Shown here one piece after another: positions 35,324-43,949 of a stretch of DNA of 64,000 nucleotides. The stretch comes from Roseivivax sp. GX 12232. GTDB taxonomy: Bacteria > Pseudomonadota > Alphaproteobacteria > Rhodobacterales > Rhodobacteraceae. How positions within the stretch are numbered: position 1 is the stretch's first letter; every line of letters begins with the position of its first letter. The translations under genes were made by a program, and so were the position numbers. Below the pieces are notes generated by a model. That model was not told the origin of the DNA and made no database searches. It saw only the letters and a list, made by a program, of their open reading frames with translations. The stretch spans positions 1 through 64,000 of the forward strand of contig NZ_JAJSEC010000006.1 in NCBI RefSeq assembly GCF_021272185.1, given 5' to 3'.

Positions 35324-36313
35324 TCAGGCGGCCTTCAGCCGGTCGCGGCCATGCGGCGCCATCAGGTCGAGCGCCGGGCCCATGGGCACGATGCGGTGCG
35401 GGTTCACCGACTCGTGGCTGTAGTGGTAGTGCCGCACGATGTGGTCGAAGTTCACCGTCTCGGCGACGCCGGGCCACTGGTAGAGCTCGCGCAGGTAGCC
35501 CCAGAGATGGGGGAAATCCACGATCCGGTTGCGGTTGCACTTGAAGTGGCCGTGGTAGACCTTGTCGAAGCGGATGAGCGTGGTGAAGAGCCGCCAGTCG
35601 GCCTCGGTCACCCGGTCGCCCATGAGATAGCGGTTCTCGGCCAGCCGCTCCTCGATCCAGTCCAGCGTCTCGAAGAGCGGATAGACCGCGGCGTCATAGG
35701 CCTCTTGCGAGGTGGCGAAGCCGGATTTGTAGACGCCGTTGTTCACCGTGTCGTAGATCCGCGCGTTCACCGGTTCGATCGCCTCGCGCAGCTCCTCGGG
35801 CCAGTAGTCGTCGCGGTTGCCGGTCAGCCCGTCGAAGGCCGAGTTGAACATGCGGATGATCTCGGCCGATTCGTTCGACACGATGGTCTCGCGCTCCTTG
35901 TCCCAGAGGATCGGCACGGTGACCCGGCCGGAGATCTCGGGATCGGCCTTGAGGTAGATGTCCCGCGCGAAGGGCAGCCCGTAAAGCTGGTCCCCGGTGG
36001 CGCCGGGATAGTCGCTCTCGAAGGTCCAGCCGTCCGAGAGCATGTCGGGATGCACCACCGAGACGCCGATGTGCTCCTCGAGCCCCTTGAGCTTGCGGAA
36101 GACCAGCGCCCGATGCGCCCAGGGGCAGGCATAGCTGACATAAAGGTGGTAGCGCCCGCTTGCCGCCGGGAAGCCGCCCTCGCCCGAGGGGCCAGCGCTG
36201 CCGTCGGGGGTGATCCAGTTGCGGAACTTGGTCTCGGAGCGGACGAATTTCCCGCCCGTCTTCGAGGTGTCGTACCACTGGTCTTTCCATTCGCCGTTGA
36301 CGAGCTTGCCCAT
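35324..36313 (-). CDS. Glutathionyl-hydroquinone reductase (Xi-class GST)
   Basis: A 329-residue YqjG/PcpF/EcmB-type protein. The active cysteine is C63 in VSYACPWAHRAL, and the Xi-class signatures include NNGVYKSGFATSQEAYD and DFPHLWGYLRELYQ. It reduces glutathionyl-hydroquinones to hydroquinones, so it works with glutathione made by the ligase at 54632. Cytoplasmic. It is divergent to deoC across 198 bases and has GGAGGAACTC before the ATG. Confidence 0.95.
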   Translation of the reverse strand: MGKLVNGEWKDQWYDTSKTGGKFVRSETKFRNWITPDGSAGPSGEGGFPAASGRYHLYVSYACPWAHRALVFRKLKGLEEHIGVSVVHPDMLSDGWTFESDYPGATGDQLYGLPFARDIYLKADPEISGRVTVPILWDKERETIVSNESAEIIRMFNSAFDGLTGNRDDYWPEELREAIEPVNARIYDTVNNGVYKSGFATSQEAYDAAVYPLFETLDWIEERLAENRYLMGDRVTEADWRLFTTLIRFDKVYHGHFKCNRNRIVDFPHLWGYLRELYQWPGVAETVNFDHIVRHYHYSHESVNPHRIVPMGPALDLMAPHGRDRLKAA

Positions 36314-36511
36314 GAGTTCCTCCTATCGCTTGGATCAGAAACTATGGGCCCCGCCCGGCGGGTCCATGCCGCCTGCGCGGAGAGGCTTTGCGCCAGCGCA
36401 CAATCGCGCCTTGCGCGGGCCCGCGGCCCGGGTGACGTGACGGAGCGGCACTTCTTGCTCCCGGCTCCGGGCCATGCGACTTTCCGGCCAAGACAAGGAA
36501 AGACCGGCCAC

Positions 36512-37495
36512 ATGCAAAGCACAACGACCGCGACGCTCCTGCCGCAGACCGTCGAGCCCCGGAACCCCGGGACCGCGCTCGACCTCGACTGGGTGATGCG
36601 CGCGACCGCCAACCGCTCGGCCATCGAACGGCGCGCCGCGACGCTGCCGGGACGGCGCAGCGTGAAAAAGGACCACCAGGCCGCCTGGCTGGCGCGGGCG
36701 ATCTCGATGATCGACCTGACCACCCTGGCGGGCGACGACACCGAGGGACGGGTGCGCCGGCTCTGCGCCAAGGCGCGCCAGCCGGTGCGCGCCGACCTCC
36801 TCGAGACGCTGGGGCTGACCGGGCTGACCACCGGGGCGGTCTGCGTCTACCACGACATGGTGGCGCCCGCGGTCTCCTGCCTCGAAGGCTCGGGCATTCC
36901 GGTCGCCGCGGTCTCGACCGGCTTTCCCGCCGGGCTCTCGCCCTTCCACCTGCGGCTGGCCGAGATCGGCGAAAGCGTGGAGGCCGGCGCCCAGGAGATC
37001 GACATCGTGATCTCGCGCCGCCACGTGCTGACCGGCAACTGGCAGGCGCTCTACGACGAGATGCGCGCCTTCCGCCAGGCCTGCGGCGAGGCGCATGTGA
37101 AGGCGATCCTCGCGACCGGCGAGCTGGGAACCCTGCAGAACGTCGCCCGGGCGAGCCTGGTGTGCATGATGGCCGGGGCGGATTTCATCAAGACCTCGAC
37201 CGGCAAGGAAGGCGTCAACGCCACCCTGCCCGTCAGCCTGGTGATGATCCGCGCGATCCGCGACTTCCACGAGGCCACCGGCTTCCGCGTCGGCTACAAG
37301 CCCGCGGGCGGCATCTCCAAGGCCAAGGACGCGCTGACCTACCTGGCCTTGATCAAGGAGGAGCTGGGCGACGACTGGCTGTCTCCGCATCTCTTCCGCT
37401 TCGGCGCCTCCAGCCTTCTGGGCGATATCGAGCGGCAATTGGAACACCATGTTACCGGGGCCTATTCGGCGTCCTGGCGGCATGCGATGGCGTGA
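36512..37495 (+). CDS. deoC: Deoxyribose-phosphate aldolase
   Basis: A 327-residue class I DERA. The Schiff-base lysine is K227 in ADFIKTSTGKEG, with the helper YKPAGGI lysine further on and D164 in EIDIVI. It is longer at the N-terminus than E. coli DeoC, as in the eukaryote-like branch. It splits 2-deoxyribose-5-phosphate into glyceraldehyde-3-phosphate and acetaldehyde. AAGGAAAG lies 11 bases before the ATG. The next gene, an aldehyde dehydrogenase, starts 7 bases after its stop and would remove the acetaldehyde. Confidence 0.95.
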   Translation: MQSTTTATLLPQTVEPRNPGTALDLDWVMRATANRSAIERRAATLPGRRSVKKDHQAAWLARAISMIDLTTLAGDDTEGRVRRLCAKARQPVRADLLETLGLTGLTTGAVCVYHDMVAPAVSCLEGSGIPVAAVSTGFPAGLSPFHLRLAEIGESVEAGAQEIDIVISRRHVLTGNWQALYDEMRAFRQACGEAHVKAILATGELGTLQNVARASLVCMMAGADFIKTSTGKEGVNATLPVSLVMIRAIRDFHEATGFRVGYKPAGGISKAKDALTYLALIKEELGDDWLSPHLFRFGASSLLGDIERQLEHHVTGAYSASWRHAMA

Positions 37496-37502
37496 GGCGA
37501 AC

Positions 37503-39839
37503 ATGGGCGTGAAAGAGATCTTCGAGACGATGGACTATGGCCCCGCCCCCGAGGCGGCCGGCGACGCGCTGGCCTGGATCACCGACCAGGGCGCGCGCTT
37601 CGGGCATTTCATCGACGGCGGCTTCACCAAGCCCGGCGAGACCTTCGAGACCACGAACCCCGCCAATGGCGAGGTGCTGGCCGAGATCACCCAGGGCACC
37701 GAGGACGACGTCGCCACCGCGGTCGCCGCCGCGCGCAAGGCCCAAGCTGCCTGGGAAAAGCTCGGCGGCCCCGGCCGCGCGCGGCACCTCTACGCGATTA
37801 CCCGGCTTCTGCAGAAGCACTCGCGGCTCTTCGCGGTGCTCGAGAGCCTCGACAACGGCAAGCCGATCCGCGAGAGCCGCGACATCGACATCCCCACCGC
37901 CCAGCGGCATTTCTACTACCACGCGGGCTGCGCCCAGCTCATGGAAGAGACCGTGCCCGGCCGCGTCGCCCATGGCGTCTGCGGCCAGGTGGTGCCCTGG
38001 AACTTCCCGCTCCTGATGCTGGCCTGGAAGGTCGCCCCGGCGCTGGCCATGGGCAACACCGTGGTGCTGAAGCCGGCGGAATGGACCTCGCTCACCGCGC
38101 TTCTCTTCGCCGACATCTGCCGCCAGGCGGGCCTGCCCAAGGGCGTGGTCAACATCGTCACCGGCGATGGCGCCACCGGCGCGGCGCTGGTCGCCTCGGA
38201 GGTCGACAAGGTGGCCTTCACCGGCTCCACCGAGGTCGGCCGCAAGATCCGCCAGGCCACCGCCGGCAGCGGCAAGGCGCTGACCCTCGAGCTGGGCGGC
38301 AAGTCGCCCTACATCGTCTTCGAGGACGCCGATCTCGACAGCGCGGTCGAAGGGCTGGTCGATGCGATCTGGTTCAACGGCGGGCAGGTCTGCTGCGCGG
38401 GCTCGCGGCTTCTGGTGCAGGAGGGCGTCGCCGAACGCTTCCACGCCAAGCTCACCGCGCGGATGGACAAGCTGCGCCTCGGCGATCCTCTCGACAAGTC
38501 GATCGACGTGGGCGCCATCGTGCATCCCGAGCAGCTCGCCCGGATCACCTCGCTGGTCGAGGGCGCCGAGGGCTCGGTCTACCGCGCCGCCTGTCCGGTG
38601 CCCGAGGGCTGCTTCTACCCGCCGACGCTGATCTCGGACCTCTCGCCCGCCTCCCCGCTCATGCAGGAGGAGATCTTCGGCCCGGTCCTGGTCTCGACCA
38701 CCTTCCGCACGCCTTCCGAGGCGGTGGAACTGGCCAACAACACCCGCTACGGGCTGGCCGCCTCGGTCTGGTCCGAGAACATCAACGTCGCGCTCGACAT
38801 CGCGCCGAAGCTGGTCGCGGGCGTGGTCTGGGTGAACGGCACCAACATGTTCGACGCCTCCGCCCCCTTCGGCGGCATGCGCGAGTCGGGCTTCGGCCGC
38901 GAGGGCGGGCCCGAGGGGCTGCTGGCCTACACCAAGCCCGCGGGCAAACCGAAGGCCAAGAAGCGCATCGCGCCCTTCGCCGGTGCCGAGGCCGAGCCGC
39001 AGCCGGTGGACCGCACCGCCAAGCTCTTCATCGGCGGCAAGCAGGCGCGGCCCGACGGCGGCTACGCGCAGGTTGTCTATGACGCCAAGGGCCGGGTCCT
39101 CGGCCAGGCGCCCATCGCCAACCGCAAGGACGTGCGCAACGCCGTGGAGGCCGCCCGCGCCGCCAAGGGCTGGTCCGGGGCCACCGCGCACAACCGCGCG
39201 CAGGTGCTCTATTACCTGGGCGAGAACCTCTCGGCCCGCGCGTCCGAACTGGCCGCGCGTCTCGACGCGATGACCGGCAGCAAGACCGGCGCCAAGGAGG
39301 TCGAGACCGCGATCACCCGGCTTTTCGAGGCCGCCGCCTGGGCCGACAAATTCGCCGGCGAGGCCCGCGCCGTGCCGATGCGCGGCCTGGCCATGGCGCT
39401 GCGCGAGCCGGTGGGTGTCCTTGGCGCGCTCTGCCCCGACGAGGCGCCGCTGCTGGGGCTGGTGTCGCTCATGGCCCCGGCGCTCGCCATGGGCAACCGG
39501 CTGGTGCTGGTGGCCTCCGAGCCCTTCCCGCTGATCGCCCAGGAAGTGACCCAGCTTCTCGAGACCTCGGATGTGCCCGCGGGCGCGGTGAACCTGTTGA
39601 CAGGCCCGCATGCGGACCTCGCCAAGACGCTGGCCGATCACGCCGATCTCGACGCGCTCTGGAGCTTCTCCGGGGCCGATCTCTCGGGCGAGATCGAGCG
39701 CCGCGCGGCGGGCAATCTCAAGCGCACGCTGGTCGACCAGGGCCGCGAGCGCGACTGGTTCGGCCCCGAGGGCGGCGCCCGCGCCTTCCACGATGCCGCC
39801 ACCGAGGTGAAGTCGGTCTGGGTGCCTTATGGCGCCTGA
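37503..39839 (+). CDS. Two-domain aldehyde dehydrogenase, ALDH16 type
   Basis: A 778-residue protein. Residues 20-500 form a complete ALDH domain with general base E263 (TLELGG) and catalytic cysteine in GGQVCCAG (C297/C298). Residues 515-778 form a second, shortened ALDH-like domain without a recognisable catalytic cysteine segment. This architecture is that of ALDH16, whose bacterial members keep activity in the first domain. With deoC directly upstream it probably oxidises acetaldehyde from deoxyribose breakdown; substrate is inferred from context. Confidence 0.93.
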   Translation: MGVKEIFETMDYGPAPEAAGDALAWITDQGARFGHFIDGGFTKPGETFETTNPANGEVLAEITQGTEDDVATAVAAARKAQAAWEKLGGPGRARHLYAITRLLQKHSRLFAVLESLDNGKPIRESRDIDIPTAQRHFYYHAGCAQLMEETVPGRVAHGVCGQVVPWNFPLLMLAWKVAPALAMGNTVVLKPAEWTSLTALLFADICRQAGLPKGVVNIVTGDGATGAALVASEVDKVAFTGSTEVGRKIRQATAGSGKALTLELGGKSPYIVFEDADLDSAVEGLVDAIWFNGGQVCCAGSRLLVQEGVAERFHAKLTARMDKLRLGDPLDKSIDVGAIVHPEQLARITSLVEGAEGSVYRAACPVPEGCFYPPTLISDLSPASPLMQEEIFGPVLVSTTFRTPSEAVELANNTRYGLAASVWSENINVALDIAPKLVAGVVWVNGTNMFDASAPFGGMRESGFGREGGPEGLLAYTKPAGKPKAKKRIAPFAGAEAEPQPVDRTAKLFIGGKQARPDGGYAQVVYDAKGRVLGQAPIANRKDVRNAVEAARAAKGWSGATAHNRAQVLYYLGENLSARASELAARLDAMTGSKTGAKEVETAITRLFEAAAWADKFAGEARAVPMRGLAMALREPVGVLGALCPDEAPLLGLVSLMAPALAMGNRLVLVASEPFPLIAQEVTQLLETSDVPAGAVNLLTGPHADLAKTLADHADLDALWSFSGADLSGEIERRAAGNLKRTLVDQGRERDWFGPEGGARAFHDAATEVKSVWVPYGA

Positions 39840-39959
39840 CCGGCTCTCGCCGGCCTCAAGGCCCTGTCATTGAGATTTCATGCCCCCGATGCTATCTTTA
39901 CACCACGCCTCGCGCGGGAGCGTATCCCCGCGCCGTAACCGAAGGAGGACATCGTCCTG

Positions 39960-40373
39960 TTGCCACACGCGTCCGCGGCGTCCACCGCTGAACAGGGCGG
40001 CCCCGTGACGGGCCCGACCCATGCAGATCACTCGAGCGAGGACACCCTCGCCCTGATCCGCAAGTCCCTCGATGACATGAAGGCCGACGACACCGTGCAG
40101 ATCGACCTGCGCGGCAAATCCGCCATGGCCGATTACATGGTGGTCTGCTCGGGCCGCTCCTCGCGCCAGGTCGGCGCGATCGCCGACAAGGTGGTCGAGG
40201 ACCTGAAGCAGGCGCATGGCCTGCTCTCCAAGGTCGAAGGCAAGGAAACCGGCGATTGGGTGCTGATCGACAGCGGCGACGTGATCGTCCATGTCTTCCG
40301 CCCGGAAGTCCGCGAGTTCTACCAGATCGAGAAGATGTGGGTGCCCACGCCCACCGGCCGCACGCCCCAGTAA
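39960..40373 (+). CDS. rsfS: Ribosomal silencing factor RsfS
   Basis: A 137-residue RsfS/Iojap protein that binds L14 and blocks subunit joining in poor nutrition. Family blocks are VQIDLRGKSAMADYMVVCSGRSSRQVGAIAD and GDVIVHVFRPEVREFYQIEKMW. The TTG at 39960 is chosen because AAGGAGGA lies about 11 bases upstream. A GTG at 40005 would remove 15 poorly conserved residues. rlmH follows with a one-base TAATG overlap. Confidence 0.92.
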   Translation: MPHASAASTAEQGGPVTGPTHADHSSEDTLALIRKSLDDMKADDTVQIDLRGKSAMADYMVVCSGRSSRQVGAIADKVVEDLKQAHGLLSKVEGKETGDWVLIDSGDVIVHVFRPEVREFYQIEKMWVPTPTGRTPQ

Positions 40374-40843
40374 TGCGGCTGCATCTCTGCGTCGTCGGGC
40401 GGCTCAAGCGCGGGCCGGAGAAGATGCTCGTCGACGACTACCTCGACCGCGCCCGCAGGGCCGGGCGCGCGCTCGGGATCTCTTCCGTCCAGCTCAACGA
40501 GGTCGAGGACCGCAAGGGGGGCGGCCCGGCGGCCGAGGCCGCGCTTCTGCGCGGCGCCCTGCCGCGCGGCGCGCTGACCTGCTGTCTCGACGAACGCGGG
40601 CGGCGGCTCTCCTCGCCGGGCTTCGCCGAGACGCTGGCGGGCTGGCGCGACACCGGGCGGCAGGACGTGGCCTTCGTGATCGGCGGCGCCGACGGGATCG
40701 ACCCCACGCTCCGCGACGAGGCCGAGATGACGCTGGGCTTCGGCGAGATGGTCTGGCCGCATATGCTGGCGCGCGTGATGCTCTCGGAACAGATCTACCG
40801 CGCCACCGCGATCCTTGCTGGCACGCCCTACCACCGGGCGTGA
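40373..40843 (+). CDS. rlmH: 23S rRNA (pseudouridine1915-N3)-methyltransferase RlmH
   Basis: A 156-residue SPOUT methyltransferase with MRLHLCVVGRLKRGPE at the start, the SAM-binding VAFVIGGADGID, and the closing HMLARVMLSEQIYRATAILAGTPYHRA. It methylates helix 69 of 23S rRNA on 70S ribosomes. Overlap with rsfS implies coupled translation. Confidence 0.96.
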   Translation: MRLHLCVVGRLKRGPEKMLVDDYLDRARRAGRALGISSVQLNEVEDRKGGGPAAEAALLRGALPRGALTCCLDERGRRLSSPGFAETLAGWRDTGRQDVAFVIGGADGIDPTLRDEAEMTLGFGEMVWPHMLARVMLSEQIYRATAILAGTPYHRA

Positions 40844-41299
40844 CCGGGCGGCTTTAACGCCACATTAACCCTCCCGCCCGCAATCTGCCCCGGCGGAACA
40901 GGCGGGAGCGCCGATGGCCGCGCCCGGTCATGCGGCCAATGGGGCTCCCCCTCTGGCAGCAGACCAGGCCTCGCCGGTCACCACCGGCGGGGCCACTCCC
41001 GCCCCCTCAGGCGCGGCACCAACATTTCAAGAAAGCAGGCCAACCCCGGCGACTTCCGCGGCCCCAACGCGGCCCCCGACAACAAAAAAGCCGCGCCCCA
41101 CCCCGGACACGGCCCCTCACAATCCAACCCCCAAAAAACAGACCAAACCCGCGCGCCTCGCCGGGGCAAATGCACCCCGCCCCGCAGCATGACCGGGCCG
41201 AAAATACTCTCCCGCCGAAGGCGCACCGGAGACCGGGGCCCCCGGCCCCGGGCGACATGACATGCGCGGGCGGCCCATAAGGCCGCCCGCTCCGCCAGA
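40844..41299. other. Intergenic region between rlmH and the aminotransferase gene
   Basis: A proline- and alanine-rich open frame (40914-41192) exists but has no recognisable domain and an A- and C-heavy composition unlike neighbouring genes; I do not call it. The right part is the aminotransferase terminator region. Confidence 0.6.
41200..41290 (-). terminator. Compound terminator downstream of the aminotransferase
   Basis: On the minus strand after the stop at 41300 comes a perfect 10-bp stem (GCGGGCGGCC/GGCCGCCCGC, 41266-41290, loop of five), then further GC-rich hairpins, then GAGTATTTTCGG. The layout parallels the one at 46791-46876. Confidence 0.65.
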
Positions 41300-42484
41300 T
41301 CAGATGCCCACGTCGATGATCGCGCGCGCCAGTTTCGGCACGGTCTCGGCGTTCAGCCCGGCGATGTTCATCCGGCTGTCGCCGACCATGTAGACCCCGT
41401 GCTTCTCGCGCAGCGCCTCGACCTTCTCGGGCCCGACGCCCAGGCGCGAGAACATGCCGCGGTGCTGGGCCAGGAAGCCGAAGCGGTCCGAGCCCGAAAG
41501 CTCGCGCAGCTCGCGCGCGAGCTGTTCGCGCAGCTCCAGCATGCCCAGGCGCACCTCCTCGAGCTCGGCCTCCCAGTCGGCGCGCAGCTTGTCGTCGCCG
41601 AGGATCATCAGCACCAGCCGCGCCCCATGGTCCGGCGGGAAGGAGAAGTTCTGCCGGTTGAGATAGGCCAGCGTGCCCTGATTGGTCTTGTGCCGCCCGG
41701 CCTCATGGGCGACCGCCATCAGGCAGCCGGTGCGCTCGCGGTAGATGCCGAAGTTCTTCGAGCAGGAGGCCGCGATCAGCACCTCGGGGCAATGCGCCGC
41801 GATCAGCCGGGTCGGGCCGGCATCGGCCTCGAGCCCGTCGCCGAAGCCCTGGTAGGCGATGTCGATCATCGGCACCGCGCCGGTCTTGTTCACCAGGTCG
41901 GCGACCTCTTTCCACTGCTCCATGGTGAGATTCGCGCCGGTCGGGTTGTGGCAGCAGCCGTGCAGCAGCACGATGTCGCCTTTGCCCGCGCCCGCGAGGT
42001 CTTCCATCATGCCGTCGAAATCCACGCCACCGGTCTCGGCGTCGAAATACCGGTAGGGCACATGCGCGATGCCCATGTGCTTCAGGATCGACAGGTGGTT
42101 GGGCCACGTCGGATCGGAGACGAAGACCCGCGCCTCGGGGTTGGCCATGCGCACCAGGTCGAAGGCCTGGCGCACCGCGCCGGTGCCGCCCGGGGTCGCG
42201 ACCCGCGCCACGCTGTCGAGCGAGACCGCGTCGCCCAGGACCAGCGAAGCCATGCGCTCGCCGAAGAGCGGATCGCCCGCCAGCCCGGTATAGGCCTTGG
42301 TCTGCTCCTCGTCCCAGAGCCGCTTCTCGGCCGCCTTGACCGCCCTCATGATCGGGGTGTTGCCGCTGGCGTCCTTGTAGACGCCGACGCCGAGGTCGAT
42401 CTTCTCCTCGCGCGGGTCTTCCTTGTAGGCCTGCATCAGCGCCAGGATCTTGTCGGCGGGTTGGTCCTTGAGATGTTCGAACAT
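41300..42484 (-). CDS. Aromatic/aspartate aminotransferase (class I, TyrB/AspC type)
   Basis: A 394-residue PLP enzyme of subgroup I-alpha. The PLP lysine is K243 in AASCSKNFGIYRERTG. Others are ATPGGTGAVRQAFDL, HGCCHNPTGANLT and the C-terminal RMNIAGL arginine. It transfers amino groups between aspartate or aromatic amino acids and 2-oxoglutarate; relatives in Paracoccus and Rhodobacter prefer aromatic substrates. The ATG overlaps the sulfurtransferase stop by one base (TGATG), which couples it to a gene that uses a cysteine-derived transamination product. Confidence 0.95.
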   Translation of the reverse strand: MFEHLKDQPADKILALMQAYKEDPREEKIDLGVGVYKDASGNTPIMRAVKAAEKRLWDEEQTKAYTGLAGDPLFGERMASLVLGDAVSLDSVARVATPGGTGAVRQAFDLVRMANPEARVFVSDPTWPNHLSILKHMGIAHVPYRYFDAETGGVDFDGMMEDLAGAGKGDIVLLHGCCHNPTGANLTMEQWKEVADLVNKTGAVPMIDIAYQGFGDGLEADAGPTRLIAAHCPEVLIAASCSKNFGIYRERTGCLMAVAHEAGRHKTNQGTLAYLNRQNFSFPPDHGARLVLMILGDDKLRADWEAELEEVRLGMLELREQLARELRELSGSDRFGFLAQHRGMFSRLGVGPEKVEALREKHGVYMVGDSRMNIAGLNAETVPKLARAIIDVGI

Positions 42485-43338
42485 CAATCTTCTCCGGTTG
42501 CGACGGGCAGGGTCGGAAACTGGCCCCATTCGGACCAGGACCCGTCATAGAGGGAATGGTCGCGCTTGCCGAAGCGCTCCATGGCGAGGCTCAGCACCGC
42601 GGCGGTCACGCCCGAGCCGCAGGAGGTGATCGCGGGTTTGCCGAGATCGACGCCGGCGGCCTCGAAGGCGGCGCGCAGCGCCTCGGGGGATTTCAGCGTG
42701 CCGTCGCCGTTCAGAAGCGCGGTGAAGGGCAGGTTCTTGGAGCCCGGGATATGGCCCGCGCGCAGCCCCGGGCGCGGCTCGGGGTCGCTGCCGGCGAAGC
42801 GCGCCGCCGGGCGGGCGTCGATGATCTCGTGATCGCCGAGCTTGGCGGCCGAGGAAACCTGGGTGACGTCGCGCACCAGATGCGCCTGGCGCCGCACGGT
42901 CATGTGCCGGTCGCGGATCACCGGGGCCATGTCCTCGACCGGATGGCCCTCGGCCTGCCACTTCGGGAAGCCGCCGTCGAGCACCGCCACATCCATGTGG
43001 CCCATGAGCTTGAACATCCACCAGACCCGCGCGGCCGAGAACAGACCCGCGCCGTCGTAGACCACCACCTGGTGGCCGTCACCGATGCCGAGCGCCCGCA
43101 TCCGCGACATGAACTTCTCGGGCGGCGGGGCCATATGCGGCAGCTCCGAGCGCGCGTCGCTCAGCGCGTCGATGTCGACATGGCGCGCGCCGGGGATATG
43201 GGCCGCCTCGTATTCGGCCTTGGCGTCGCGCTGCATGGCCGGCAGATACCAGCTCGCGTCGATGACCCGCAGGTCGGGGTCGTTCAGATGCTGGGCCAGC
43301 CAGTCGGTCGAGACGAGGGTCCGGGGATCGTCGGTCAC
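42484..43338 (-). CDS. sseA: 3-mercaptopyruvate sulfurtransferase
   Basis: A 284-residue protein of two rhodanese domains. The catalytic C240 sits in the loop CGSGVT, the form typical for mercaptopyruvate rather than thiosulfate (CRKGVT). It moves sulfur from 3-mercaptopyruvate to thiols or cyanide. GTG 43338 has GAGGTGG 6 bases upstream; a GTG at 43347 is an alternative three codons earlier. The adjacent aminotransferase can make mercaptopyruvate from cysteine, so the two may form one pathway (inference). Confidence 0.93.
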   Translation of the reverse strand: MTDDPRTLVSTDWLAQHLNDPDLRVIDASWYLPAMQRDAKAEYEAAHIPGARHVDIDALSDARSELPHMAPPPEKFMSRMRALGIGDGHQVVVYDGAGLFSAARVWWMFKLMGHMDVAVLDGGFPKWQAEGHPVEDMAPVIRDRHMTVRRQAHLVRDVTQVSSAAKLGDHEIIDARPAARFAGSDPEPRPGLRAGHIPGSKNLPFTALLNGDGTLKSPEALRAAFEAAGVDLGKPAITSCGSGVTAAVLSLAMERFGKRDHSLYDGSWSEWGQFPTLPVATGED

Positions 43339-43403
43339 TTTCGCCACCTCGGTCAGGTCAGGGTCGCTCCAGTGCTTAGAACGGGGCCCCCCGAGAGGCA
43401 AGT

Positions 43404-43880
43404 TCAGCCGTTCTCCTTCAGGAGCCGCTGCTTCTGCCGGTTCCAGTCCCGCTTGGCGGCAGTCTCGCGCTTGTCGACGGTCTTCTTGCCCTTGGCCAGC
43501 GCGATCTTGATCTTCGCGATGCCGCGGTGATTGAAGTAGAGGACCAGCGGCACCAGCGTCATGCCCTTGCGGCTGGTCTCGTTCCAGAACTTCGCCAGCT
43601 CGCGCTTCGAGGCCAGGAGCTTGCGCGGCTGCCGGTCCTCGTGGCCGAACATCGCCTGCTCGTAGGGCGCGATGTAAGAGTTGATCAGCCACAGCTCGCC
43701 GTCCTTCACCTCGGCGTAGCTCTCGGCGATATTGGCCTGGTTGAGACGCAGCGACTTCACCTCCGAGCCCTGCAGCACGATGCCGCATTCGACGTCCTCC
43801 TCGATCTTGTAATCGAAGCGGGCGCGCCGGTTCTCGGCGATCACCTTGTAGTTCGGGTTGTCGTCTTTCTTCTTGGCCAT
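43404..43880 (-). CDS. smpB: SsrA-binding protein SmpB
   Basis: A 158-residue SmpB that delivers tmRNA to stalled ribosomes. Core blocks: [50 protein letters not shown] and the basic tail [20 protein letters not shown]. The ATG at 43880 gives MAKKKDDNP, as in relatives. No ssrA gene was found nearby. It lies 65 bases upstream of sseA on the same strand. Confidence 0.96.
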   Translation of the reverse strand: MAKKKDDNPNYKVIAENRRARFDYKIEEDVECGIVLQGSEVKSLRLNQANIAESYAEVKDGELWLINSYIAPYEQAMFGHEDRQPRKLLASKRELAKFWNETSRKGMTLVPLVLYFNHRGIAKIKIALAKGKKTVDKRETAAKRDWNRQKQRLLKENG

Positions 43881-43949
43881 GGCCCGGCTGGCTATCCTCT
43901 TGGCGCGTCTCTGTCCATCCACCCTATCTAAGCCTTCGGGGCGCGGATT

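Noticed and set aside
40914-41192. 92-codon proline-rich frame after rlmH
   Set aside because: No domain or signal peptide, base use unlike real neighbours, and its end runs into the terminator region.
43404-43880. tmRNA (ssrA) next to smpB
   Set aside because: No tRNA-like acceptor or tag-reading frame could be recognised in the flanks.
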